From: Fen-183 sp036504335
Lineage (GTDB): Bacteria; Acidobacteriota; Thermoanaerobaculia; UBA5066
Assembly: GCA_036504335.1 (NCBI GenBank)
Contig: DASXVJ010000001.1
Coordinates: 124,001 to 188,000 of the forward strand
DNA: 64,000 bases
Direction: 5' to 3'
Position 1 is the first letter of the stretch; each line of letters starts with the position of its first letter. Position numbers and translations under genes: made by a program. Of the stretch, positions 34,069 through 41,997 are shown piece by piece. The notes beneath the pieces were generated by a model that did no database searches, was not told the DNA's origin, and was given only the letters and a program-made list of their open reading frames with translations.

Positions 34069-34995
34069 CTTCACCTCGAGGGCGCGATCTCCGGAGCGAC
34101 GCTCGTGCGTCTCTCCTCCCGAGCGCCCGCGCCCATTTTCCCGGATCTCGCGTCCGTGCGCGCGCGCCGGCTCGCGCTGGGCTCGCCGGAGGCGTTCTTC
34201 TCGTTCTACCGGGACGTCTGCCGGCAGATCCGCTCGGCCGCCGACTACGCGGCCGTCGCGCGCTCCCTCACCGCGCGCCTCGCGCGGGAGCGCATCCGCC
34301 ACGCCGAGGTCTACGTCTCGCCCGCCGTCGCCGAGAAGCTGGGCCTCGACTGGTTCGAGGTGAAGGAAGCGCTCGAGGCCGTCTTCGCCGCTCACGAAAC
34401 CGCGCGGCGGGGGCGCATCGTCGTCCTGCTCGACGTCGTGCGCCACTGGGGACCGCAGTCGGCCGACCGGGTCCTCGACCTCCACACGCAGCGCCCATGG
34501 CCGCGCGCCGCGGGGTTCGGCCTCGGCGGCGAGGAGGCGGCCTTCCCCGCCCGGGACTTCGCGCCGGCCTTCCGCCGCGCGCGCCGCCTCGGCCTGATGC
34601 CGGTCGCGCACGCGGGCGAGTGGGCGGGGCCCGACTCCGTCGCCGAGACGCTGAAGCACCTCGAGCCCGTGCGTCTCGCGCACGGGATCCGCGCCGCCGA
34701 GGATGCCGTGCTGCTTCGTCAACTCGCGCGGCGCGGCATCGTCTGCGACGTCTGCCCGACGTCGAACCTCGCGACCGGCGCCGTGCCGGAGGGCGCGCCG
34801 CACCCCGTGCGGGCGCTCCTCGCGGCCGGCGTGCCTGTCACGCTTTCGACCGACGACCCCGGCCTCTTCGGGACGACGCTCTCGAAGGAGTACCGGCGCG
34901 TCGCCTTCTGGGGCGCGACGGGCGGAGAGCTTCTCGCCTGCGCGCGCGCGGCCCGTCACGCCGCGGCCAGGACCCTCTCGTACAGCGCGAGGTAA
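34000..34995 (+). CDS. adenosine/aminofutalosine deaminase family hydrolase
   Basis: The 331-residue TIM-barrel metalloenzyme has HLHLEG with zinc ligands His23 and His25, HAGEWAGP with the catalytic Glu, RLAHGIRAAED with the next His ligand, CPTSNLATGAV, and STDDPGLFGT with the last acids. This matches the adenosine deaminase family, which includes adenosine, adenine and 6-aminodeoxyfutalosine deaminases; the substrate cannot be fixed here. The GTG start sits 8 bases after TAGGAT. Its 3' end overlaps bshA tail-to-tail by 40 bases. Confidence 0.86.
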   Translation: MGIAPSAARFLRRFAAAPAVELHLHLEGAISGATLVRLSSRAPAPIFPDLASVRARRLALGSPEAFFSFYRDVCRQIRSAADYAAVARSLTARLARERIRHAEVYVSPAVAEKLGLDWFEVKEALEAVFAAHETARRGRIVVLLDVVRHWGPQSADRVLDLHTQRPWPRAAGFGLGGEEAAFPARDFAPAFRRARRLGLMPVAHAGEWAGPDSVAETLKHLEPVRLAHGIRAAEDAVLLRQLARRGIVCDVCPTSNLATGAVPEGAPHPVRALLAAGVPVTLSTDDPGLFGTTLSKEYRRVAFWGATGGELLACARAARHAAARTLSYSAR

Positions 34996-36077
34996 CGCGA
35001 GACGATCGCGTCCGCGTTGAAGAGCTTGATCGCGCGGGCCCGGGCGGTCTGCGACATCGTCTTGTAGCGCGCGTCGTCGAGAAGCAGAGAGGCCCCGTCG
35101 TCCGCGAGGCCGGCGACGTCGCCGACGGCGCGCAGAAACCCCGTTTCGCCGGACACGACGACCTCGGGCAGGCCGCCAACGGCGTAACCGAGGACGGGGA
35201 CGCCGCAGGCCTGCGCCTCGAGCGCCGAGAGGCCGAACGACTCGGAGTCGGTCGGGAGAAGGTAGAGATCGGCCGACGGCATCAGCGCCTCGACGGCCGG
35301 CATGTTTCCGAGGAACGTCACGTGGCCCGCGATCCCTTTTTCGCGGCAGAGGGCTTCGGCCGCGGGCCGGTCCGGCCCGTCGCCGACCATCACGAGGGAC
35401 GCCGGGACGCGCTTCTGGACGCGGTCGAAAATCTCGACGACGTCGAGGACGCGCTTGACGGGCCGGAAGTTCGAGACGTGCATGAGGACCCTGCGGCCCG
35501 CCGGCACGAAACGGCAGGAGAGCTGCGGCGACTCCGGCGAGAAGCGCACCGGGTCGATGAAGTTCGGGATGACGACGATCTCCTTCTTCGGCTGGAAGAC
35601 GTCGATCGTCACCTGCTTCAGGTGCTCGGAAACCGCCGTCACGGCGTCGGACTTCTCGATCCCGAAACGCGTGATCGGCAGGTACGACCGGTCCTGCCCG
35701 ACGATCGTCACGTCGGTCCCGTGCAGCGTCGTGACGAGACCGAGGCGCACGGGCGCGAGCATCTCGCGTGCGAGATGCGCCGAGATCGCGTGCGGGAGCG
35801 CGTAGTGGACGTGGATGAGGTCGAGCCTCTCGTGCGTCGCGACGTCGCCCATGCGCGTCGCGAGGGCGAGGTCGTACGGCGCGTACTGGAAGAGCGGGTA
35901 CGACGGGACCGTGACCTCGTGGTACGTCACGCGGTCCGCGAAGACGTTCAGCCGCGAGGGCATCGCGTACGTGATGAAGTGGACGTCGTGCCCGCGCCGC
36001 GCGAGCTCGTGCCCGAGCTCGGTCGCGACCACGCCCGAGCCGCCGAAAGTCGGGTAGCACGTGATCCCGATCTTCAT
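34956..36077 (-). CDS. bshA: N-acetyl-alpha-D-glucosaminyl L-malate synthase BshA
   Basis: The 373-residue GT4 glycosyltransferase starts with MKIGITCYPTFGGSGVVA, the BshA signature that binds UDP. HVHYALPHA, TLHGTDVTIVG, VSNFRPVKR and the retaining-GT motif ESFGLSALEAQACGVPV follow. It joins GlcNAc to L-malate, the first step of bacillithiol synthesis. It is last in an operon with bshB1 and bshC, which strengthens the assignment over a general GT4. The ATG overlaps the bshB1 stop (ATGA). Confidence 0.95.
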   Translation of the reverse strand: MKIGITCYPTFGGSGVVATELGHELARRGHDVHFITYAMPSRLNVFADRVTYHEVTVPSYPLFQYAPYDLALATRMGDVATHERLDLIHVHYALPHAISAHLAREMLAPVRLGLVTTLHGTDVTIVGQDRSYLPITRFGIEKSDAVTAVSEHLKQVTIDVFQPKKEIVVIPNFIDPVRFSPESPQLSCRFVPAGRRVLMHVSNFRPVKRVLDVVEIFDRVQKRVPASLVMVGDGPDRPAAEALCREKGIAGHVTFLGNMPAVEALMPSADLYLLPTDSESFGLSALEAQACGVPVLGYAVGGLPEVVVSGETGFLRAVGDVAGLADDGASLLLDDARYKTMSQTARARAIKLFNADAIVSRYLALYERVLAAA

Positions 36078-36826
36078 GGCTTCGCCCCCTCGTACCCCGC
36101 GAACGCGGCGGCGGGGTCGGCGAGCGTCGGCGGAGCCTTGGAAAGGAAGCCCTCCGCGTACGCGGCGTTCGCGATGCGCCCGTAGGCGCGCGCACGCGCC
36201 TCGACGCCGTCCCAGAACGACTTCGACGAGACGTACGTCTCCGGCGCGCCGGAGGGCGGCGCGTCCGACGTGTGGAACTGACTCCTGTATGCACGGAGCG
36301 CCGCCCGCTTGGCCTCGAAAGAACCCGTCACGTCCACGAGGAACGTCGGCGGAAGCAGCGCGTATGCGGCATAGAAGACGACCTGGTCGGGGCGGTGCGC
36401 CGGGAGGCCCGTTTCGAGCTTCGCGAGGCCGGCGTACCACGCGGCCTCCGCCACGAGGCGGCCCGCGCGCTCGTGGTCGGGATGGCGATCCTCCGTCCAC
36501 GGCGCGAGAACGAGGCGCGGACGGGCGCGGCGGACGGCCTCGACGACGCGGAGCTGCGCGGCGCGGTCCGTCCGGAGGTCGCCGTCCCCGAGGTCGAGGT
36601 TCACGCGGAAGCGCGCGCCGAGGATTCGGGCGGCCTCGGCCGCTTCCGCCGCGCGCGTCTCGGGAGTCCCGCGGGTCGCCATCTCGCCGCGCGTGAGGTC
36701 GACGATGCCGACGCCGCGCCCCCGGCCGGCGAGAGACGCGAGCGTTCCGCCGCAGCCGAGCTCGACGTCGTCCGGGTGCGGGCCGAACGCGAGGACGTCC
36801 ACGGGAACCGCAGCGTCGAGGTTCAC
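36074..36826 (-). CDS. bshB1: bacillithiol biosynthesis deacetylase BshB1
   Basis: The 250-residue protein belongs to the LmbE/PIG-L zinc deacetylases: FGPHPDDVELGCGGT has His17 and Asp19/Asp20, and EDRHPDHERAG holds the third ligand. The end VSSKSFWDGVEARARAYG is typical of BshB1. It removes the acetyl group from GlcNAc-malate to give GlcN-malate. The GTG start overlaps the bshC stop (GTGA). Context between bshC and bshA makes the pathway role near certain. Confidence 0.94.
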   Translation of the reverse strand: MNLDAAVPVDVLAFGPHPDDVELGCGGTLASLAGRGRGVGIVDLTRGEMATRGTPETRAAEAAEAARILGARFRVNLDLGDGDLRTDRAAQLRVVEAVRRARPRLVLAPWTEDRHPDHERAGRLVAEAAWYAGLAKLETGLPAHRPDQVVFYAAYALLPPTFLVDVTGSFEAKRAALRAYRSQFHTSDAPPSGAPETYVSSKSFWDGVEARARAYGRIANAAYAEGFLSKAPPTLADPAAAFAGYEGAKP

Positions 36827-38388
36827 AGCACGATCTCCTGCAGGCCGGCCTCGTCCCATTTCAGGTCCCGGCGGAGCGCGCCGACGACGGCGGCCCTCCC
36901 GAGCTTCAGAACGTACGGCAGGACCGGGTAGAGCCGCTCGGCGAGCTTTCCGTCCGGCAGAAGCTCGTCCGTGAGCCGGCGCACCTGCTGGGCCACCTGG
37001 GCGTCCGCGCGGCCCGCCGCGGCTTCCGTCTTTTCGACGAGCTTCTCGAAGGAGTACGAGAGCTTCTCGCGCGTGGCCGCGACGGCTCTCTCCAGCGACG
37101 CGTCCACGGCGACGAGCGCCGGCCGGGCCGCGTCGAGGTCCGCGAGCGCCCGCTCGGGAATCGACGCGACGCGCGCGAGGAGGGCGCGCGCCGAGCCCGC
37201 GCCCTTCCTCCGGAGGAGCGCGTCGCTGCCCTCGAGGACGTCTCCGAGCGCGAGGTCGAGCTTCGCGAGGAGTCGGCGCGCCCAGGGCGTCTCGAAGGCG
37301 ACGAAGGGGCGAAGGAGGACGGCGGGAGGGACGATGTCCGCCCATGCGAAGAGGGGCCACGCCTGCGCCCAGTAGGCCACCTCCGCCGGACCGAGCACCG
37401 TCGCGCCGACGGGGTAGAGGACCGAGGCCGCGAGCGGGCGCGTGAGCGCCGAGAACGACGGAAGCCAGTGACCGGACTCGAGCCGCGCGACGACGTCTTC
37501 CTCGGCGAAGCCTCCGTCGCGGCCCTTGAGCGCGAACCGGCCCGCCTCCTCCACGAGAAGCAGCCTCTCGGCGCCCGTCCGGACGAAGAGGGGCAGCGCG
37601 GCGGCGTCCGTTTTCACCTGGAGCGGATGGCCCGCCTTCGCGAGCGCCGCGCCGCGCGCCTCGAGAAGCGCGCGCACGTCGCGCCTCTCTCTCACGAGCC
37701 GGACGGCCAGCGGCACGAGCGCGGGTTTCTCGGCCGTGTCGGCCGCGTCCACGACCGGGAGCGTTCCGTCGAGCAGCCAGCCGAGCGTCCGCGTGAAGGC
37801 CTCGCCGTAAGTGGCGCCCGCGTGCGCGCCCCGCAGGGCGGCGAGCGCGTCCTCGTCGGGCCCTCCGCCGAGGCTCGCCGCTGCCGCGGCGAGGATCGCG
37901 TCGAGGTCGGCGGCGATCGGGAGCGCGCCGACGGGAGCCCGGTTCGCCGCGAGCGGCGCGGGGTCCGGCCCGAAGTCGCGCGGCCCCTCGGGCGACGGCA
38001 GGACGACGCGCGTCACCTCGACGAGGTCGTGGTCCTCGCCGGCGCACCAGAACGCCGCCGAGGCCGGCGTGCCCGCGGCCGAGAGATCCGCCGCGAGCTT
38101 CTCCGCCGCGACGGCCTTCACGAGCGTGAGGTGCGGGCCGCCGAACAGGCCGGCCTGCTGGCCGGTGAGGACGGCGGCGCGCTCCCCCCGCGCGAGGGCC
38201 TGGAGCCGCGGGTCGGCGCCCGCCGCCGCGGCGCGCGGACGGAACGCGCTGCGGACCACGGCCGCATGCGCGGCGATCGCGGCCGGCGTCGCCGAGCGGG
38301 GCAGAAATTCCGACACGTCCGGCGCGCCCGTCGCGAGCCCGCGCGCGAGCGCCGGAATACCCGGCACACGGTCCAGCGGGGCGGTCAT
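36823..38388 (-). CDS. bshC: bacillithiol biosynthesis cysteine-adding enzyme BshC
   Basis: The 521-residue protein has the BshC Rossmann core: LTGQQAGLFGGPHLTLVKA near 72, WCAGEDHDLVEV near 115 (the typical form is AxEDHD) and a long helical coiled-coil near 425-490. It adds cysteine to GlcN-malate to make bacillithiol. BshC is known from Firmicutes, Bacteroidota, Deinococcota and Acidobacteriota, which supports the taxonomic guess. It overlaps the upstream methyltransferase by four bases. Confidence 0.94.
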   Translation of the reverse strand: MTAPLDRVPGIPALARGLATGAPDVSEFLPRSATPAAIAAHAAVVRSAFRPRAAAAGADPRLQALARGERAAVLTGQQAGLFGGPHLTLVKAVAAEKLAADLSAAGTPASAAFWCAGEDHDLVEVTRVVLPSPEGPRDFGPDPAPLAANRAPVGALPIAADLDAILAAAAASLGGGPDEDALAALRGAHAGATYGEAFTRTLGWLLDGTLPVVDAADTAEKPALVPLAVRLVRERRDVRALLEARGAALAKAGHPLQVKTDAAALPLFVRTGAERLLLVEEAGRFALKGRDGGFAEEDVVARLESGHWLPSFSALTRPLAASVLYPVGATVLGPAEVAYWAQAWPLFAWADIVPPAVLLRPFVAFETPWARRLLAKLDLALGDVLEGSDALLRRKGAGSARALLARVASIPERALADLDAARPALVAVDASLERAVAATREKLSYSFEKLVEKTEAAAGRADAQVAQQVRRLTDELLPDGKLAERLYPVLPYVLKLGRAAVVGALRRDLKWDEAGLQEIVL

Positions 38389-39173
38389 CGGCCAGGCGCT
38401 CCGAACGCCTTCGACGAAGGCTTCGAGGCGAGAAGGACGAGGCGGGGCGAGCGCCCGCGCTCGAACGCCGAGCCGTCGAAGTCGCCCCAGGCTCCGACGA
38501 CCGTCAGCCCCGCGGTTCTCAGGCGGCCGCGCAGATCGTGCTCCGTCAGGGCGCGCGCGCGCTGCGCGTAAACGCGCCTGTCCGCTCCCGTCCCGAGCTC
38601 GATCTCTTTCTCCAGCATGCGCCGCTCGGGATCGTACCGTCGGCGAATCACGACGCGTGTTCCTTGAATCAGCTTTTCCTCCCGCCGCGCGAGGCCCGCG
38701 ACGACGCGCTCGGCGTTGAAGACGGCCGCGAGGAACCCGCCGCCCGGCGCGAGGATCCGGGCGATCTCGCGGGCGACGCGCGCGTCGTCGGCCGGGTCGT
38801 CCGTTCGCCCGAACGAGCCCGAAAAGCTGACGGCAGCCCCGACGCTCCGGCTCGCCAGCGGCAGACTCTCCGGGAGCGCGCAGAGGGCGCCGGGTCTGAG
38901 GCGCGGCCCGCGGCGCCGCGCGGAGCCGACGAGGCGGAGCGAGGCGTCGACGCCCACGGTCGCCCCGAGGCCGTCCCCGAGGGCTGCGGCCCGGCGGCCC
39001 GTTCCGCAACCGAGGTCGAGAAACCGGAGGCGGCCAGCCTTCGCGAACGGGGCGAGGACCTCGCGCGCGAACACGGCCTGCGTGCGCGACTCGCGCTCGT
39101 CGCGTTCCGGATAGAGGGCGAGGTACGGCTCTCCGAACCAGTGCTCCCACCAGGGATCGCGGTCCTCTTTCAC
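38385..39173 (-). CDS. SAM-dependent class I methyltransferase leading the bacillithiol operon
   Basis: The 262-residue protein has motif I FLDLGCGTGRRAAAL (about 51-65), an acidic turn GVDASLRLV, and later motifs LPLASRSVGAAVSF and RILAPGGGFLAAVF. The N-terminus DPWWEHWFGEPYLALYP resembles methyltransferases acting on small molecules. It is the first gene of the bsh operon and overlaps bshC (ATGA). N-methyl-bacillithiol is known from Chlorobium, made by a SAM methyltransferase (NmbA), so methylation of bacillithiol is an attractive but unproven role. The start is GTG with TATCAT 16 bases upstream. Confidence 0.8.
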   Translation of the reverse strand: MKEDRDPWWEHWFGEPYLALYPERDERESRTQAVFAREVLAPFAKAGRLRFLDLGCGTGRRAAALGDGLGATVGVDASLRLVGSARRRGPRLRPGALCALPESLPLASRSVGAAVSFSGSFGRTDDPADDARVAREIARILAPGGGFLAAVFNAERVVAGLARREEKLIQGTRVVIRRRYDPERRMLEKEIELGTGADRRVYAQRARALTEHDLRGRLRTAGLTVVGAWGDFDGSAFERGRSPRLVLLASKPSSKAFGAPGR

Positions 39174-39189
39174 GCCGCCACCGGATCCG

Positions 39190-39195
39190 ATGATA
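39190..39195 (-). promoter_or_regulatory. candidate -10 TATCAT for the bsh operon
   Basis: TATCAT on the minus strand lies in the 47-base gap after atpC, 16 bases before the GTG of the methyltransferase. It would give the bsh operon its own start, separate from the ATP synthase operon. Confidence 0.45.
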
Positions 39196-39220
39196 GGCGG
39201 AACCTCCGGGCCCGCGCCGC

Positions 39221-39625
39221 TCAGGACGCCGCGACCGCGATCCGCGCCTCGGCGAACCGGGCGTCGGCATTGGCGGCGTCGAGCTGTTCGTCGCCCACGA
39301 CGTCCGCGCGGCGCGCCTCGGCCGCCGCCTTCTCCTCACCGGCCTTCCCGGCGTCGATCGCGTCCTTCGCGGCCGCCTCGTCCGCGAGGACGCGCACGGC
39401 GTCGCCCGCGATCTCGGCGAAGCCGCCCCGCACGGCGACGGACGTCTTCTTCGTTCCGTCGCGGAACGTCACGAGGCCGATTCCGAGGAGCGCGATGAGC
39501 GGCGTGTGCGCGGGGAGAATCCCCATCTCGCCCTCGAGTCCCGGCAGCGTCACCTCGTCGCAGAGGGCGCCCGCGACGACGGCGCGCTCCGGGGTCACGA
39601 CGGTGAGCGTGAGGCGTCCGTCCAC
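39221..39625 (-). CDS. atpC: ATP synthase epsilon subunit
   Basis: The 134-residue protein has the beta-barrel domain (LTVVTPERAVVAG, LPGLEGEMGILPAHTPLI) and a C-terminal helical pair that is Ala rich. It sits in the central stalk of F1 and can restrain ATP hydrolysis. The GTG start lies 4 bases after the atpD stop. It is the last gene of the ATP synthase operon. Confidence 0.95.
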   Translation of the reverse strand: MDGRLTLTVVTPERAVVAGALCDEVTLPGLEGEMGILPAHTPLIALLGIGLVTFRDGTKKTSVAVRGGFAEIAGDAVRVLADEAAAKDAIDAGKAGEEKAAAEARRADVVGDEQLDAANADARFAEARIAVAAS

Positions 39626-39629
39626 GGCG

Positions 39630-41075
39630 TCAGGCCGCTCCCTTGAGCTTCTCGGCCTTCTCCTGGGCTTCCTCGATCGCGCCCACGTTGAAGAACGCCT
39701 GCTCGGGCAGCTCGTCGTGCTTGCCCTCGACGATCTCCTTGAAGGAGCGGATCGTGTCGGCGACCTTCACGTACCGGCCCGGCAGGCCCGTGAACTGCTC
39801 GGCGACGTGGAAGGGCTGCGAGAGGAAGCGCTGGATCTTGCGGGCGCGGGCGACGATGACCTTGTCGTCCTCGGAGAGCTCGTCGATGCCGAGGATCGCG
39901 ATGATGTCCTGGAGGTCCTTGTACTTCTGGAGGACCTGCTGGACGGCGCGCGCGACCTTGTAGTGCTCTTCGCCGACGGTGAGCGGCGAGAGGATCTTGG
40001 ACGTGGAGGCGAGCGGGTCGACGGACGGGTAGATGCCGATCTCGGCGATCTGGCGCGAGAGAACGGTCGTCGCGTCGAGGTGCGCGAACGCCGTCGCGGG
40101 CGCCGGGTCCGTGAGGTCGTCGGCCGGGACGTAGATGGCCTGGACGGACGTGATCGAGCCGCGCTTCGTGGACGTGATGCGCTCCTGCAGCTCGCCCATC
40201 TCCGTCGCGAGGTTCGGCTGGTAGCCGACGGCCGAGGGCATGCGCCCGAGGAGCGCCGAGACCTCGGAGCCCGCCTGCGTGAAGCGGAAGATGTTGTCGA
40301 TGAAGAGGAGGACGTCCTTGCCTTCCTTGTCGCGGAAGTACTCGGCCGCCGTCAGGCCCGTGAGGCCGACGCGCAGGCGCGCGCCGGGAGGCTCCGTCAT
40401 CTGGCCGTAGATGAGCGCGGCCTTGGACTTCTTCCAGTCCTTCGGGTCGATGATCCCGGACTCCGTGAACTCGAGCCAGAGGTCGTTGCCCTCGCGCGTG
40501 CGCTCGCCGACGCCAGCGAAGACGGAATAGCCGCCGGCCGCCTTCGCGACGTTGTTGATGAGCTCCATGATGAGGACGGTCTTGCCGACGCCCGCGCCGC
40601 CGAAGAGGCCCGTCTTGCCGCCGCGCGTGTAGGGCTCGAGAAGGTCGATGACCTTGATCCCCGTCTCGAACATCTCGACGGACGTGGACTGGTCCTCGTA
40701 AGCCGGCGCCTCGCGGTGGATCGGCCAGTGCTCCGTCGTGGTCACGGGGCCCATCTCGTCGACGGGCTCGCCGATGACGTTCAGGACGCGGCCGAGGGTC
40801 TCGGGGCCGACCGGGATCGTGATCGGGGCGCCCGTGTCGATCGCCTTCATGCCGCGGACGAGGCCGTCGGCCGGCTTCATCGAGATGCAGCGCACGCGGT
40901 TCTCGCCGAGGTGCTGTGCGACCTCGGTGATGATGTCGATCGGGACCGTGGAGAGCTTCTCGTCGTCGACGATGCGGACGGCGTTGAGGATGGTCGGGAG
41001 CTTCCCGGCCGGGAACTCGACGTCCACGACGGGTCCGATGACCTGGACGACGCGACCCGTGTTTCCTGATGTCAT
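39630..41075 (-). CDS. atpD: ATP synthase beta subunit
   Basis: The 481-residue protein is the catalytic F1 subunit. Walker A is GGAGVGKTVLI, the arginine/glutamate region is VGERTREGNDLW, Walker B lies in DVLLFIDNIFRFTQAGSEV, and EELSEDDK-like DELSEDDKVIVARARK lies near the C-terminus. Length and motifs are normal. It is encoded between atpG and atpC. Confidence 0.99.
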   Translation of the reverse strand: MTSGNTGRVVQVIGPVVDVEFPAGKLPTILNAVRIVDDEKLSTVPIDIITEVAQHLGENRVRCISMKPADGLVRGMKAIDTGAPITIPVGPETLGRVLNVIGEPVDEMGPVTTTEHWPIHREAPAYEDQSTSVEMFETGIKVIDLLEPYTRGGKTGLFGGAGVGKTVLIMELINNVAKAAGGYSVFAGVGERTREGNDLWLEFTESGIIDPKDWKKSKAALIYGQMTEPPGARLRVGLTGLTAAEYFRDKEGKDVLLFIDNIFRFTQAGSEVSALLGRMPSAVGYQPNLATEMGELQERITSTKRGSITSVQAIYVPADDLTDPAPATAFAHLDATTVLSRQIAEIGIYPSVDPLASTSKILSPLTVGEEHYKVARAVQQVLQKYKDLQDIIAILGIDELSEDDKVIVARARKIQRFLSQPFHVAEQFTGLPGRYVKVADTIRSFKEIVEGKHDELPEQAFFNVGAIEEAQEKAEKLKGAA

Positions 41076-41093
41076 GAGTACCTCGATCCGAAC

Positions 41094-41978
41094 CTAGTCA
41101 AGGGCGGCTGCTCCCGAGACGATCTCGATGAGCTCTTTCGTGATGCGCGCCTGGCGCGCGCGGTTGTACGTGAGGGTGAGGCCGTCGATGATCTCGCCCG
41201 CGTTCTTGGACGCGCTGTCCATCGCCGTCATCTGCGCCGCGAAGAAGGCCGCGTTCGACTCGAGGAGGACGCGGTACATCTGGAACTCGAGAAAGCGCGG
41301 GACGAGCGTGCCGAGGATGACGTCGGGCGCCGGCTCGTAGAGGTAGTCCGCGCCGCCCGCGCCGGGGGCGGCCGCTGCGGCCTCGAGGCTGACGGGGAGG
41401 AGCTTCTTCGTGCGCACGACCTGCGAGATCACGCTCCGGAACTCGTTGTAGACGACGTAGACCGCGTCGACCTCGCCCGCGACGAACCGCGCGCCGAGGT
41501 CGCGGGCGATCTCCGTCGCGACGGCCATGTTCAGCTTCGAGAAGAGGCCGGGCCGGGCGTCGAGGATCTCGACCGCGCGGCGCTTCCAGAAGTCGTTCGA
41601 CTTTTTGCCGAGGGCGATGAGGCGGACGGGGACGCCCTTCTCCTTCTGCTCGCGCAGGAACGCGCCCACGGCGCGGTTCACGTTCGTGTTGAACCCGCCG
41701 GCGAGGCCCTTGTCGCCGCTCACGGCGACGACGACGACGTTCTTCTCCTCGCGGCCCTGGAGGAGCGGGTGCGCCGGCGTGCCGTCCTCGTTGGCCGGGA
41801 CCCGCGCCGCCACGGAGGCGAGCGTCGCTTCGAGCGTCGTCGCGTACGGACGCGCCGCCAGGACGCGGTCCTGCGCGCGGCGCAGCTTCGACGCCGCGAC
41901 CATCTTCATCGCCTTCGTGATCTGCTGCGTGTTCTTCACGCTGCGGATCCGGCGCCGGATGTCGATCAGGTTGGCCAT
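41094..41978 (-). CDS. atpG: ATP synthase gamma subunit
   Basis: The 294-residue protein is the rotor shaft of F1. The N-terminal helix ANLIDIRRRIRSVKNTQQIT with KAMKMVAASKLRRAQ and the C-terminal helix MDSASKNAGEIIDGLTLTYN with ARQARITKELIEI are the conserved coiled-coil ends. The ATG at 41978 matches the family start. There is a short Pro/Ala insertion near residue 215, which is tolerated in this region. Confidence 0.98.
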   Translation of the reverse strand: MANLIDIRRRIRSVKNTQQITKAMKMVAASKLRRAQDRVLAARPYATTLEATLASVAARVPANEDGTPAHPLLQGREEKNVVVVAVSGDKGLAGGFNTNVNRAVGAFLREQKEKGVPVRLIALGKKSNDFWKRRAVEILDARPGLFSKLNMAVATEIARDLGARFVAGEVDAVYVVYNEFRSVISQVVRTKKLLPVSLEAAAAAPGAGGADYLYEPAPDVILGTLVPRFLEFQMYRVLLESNAAFFAAQMTAMDSASKNAGEIIDGLTLTYNRARQARITKELIEIVSGAAALD

Positions 41979-41997
41979 GGACGCGCCGTGCGGCTCC

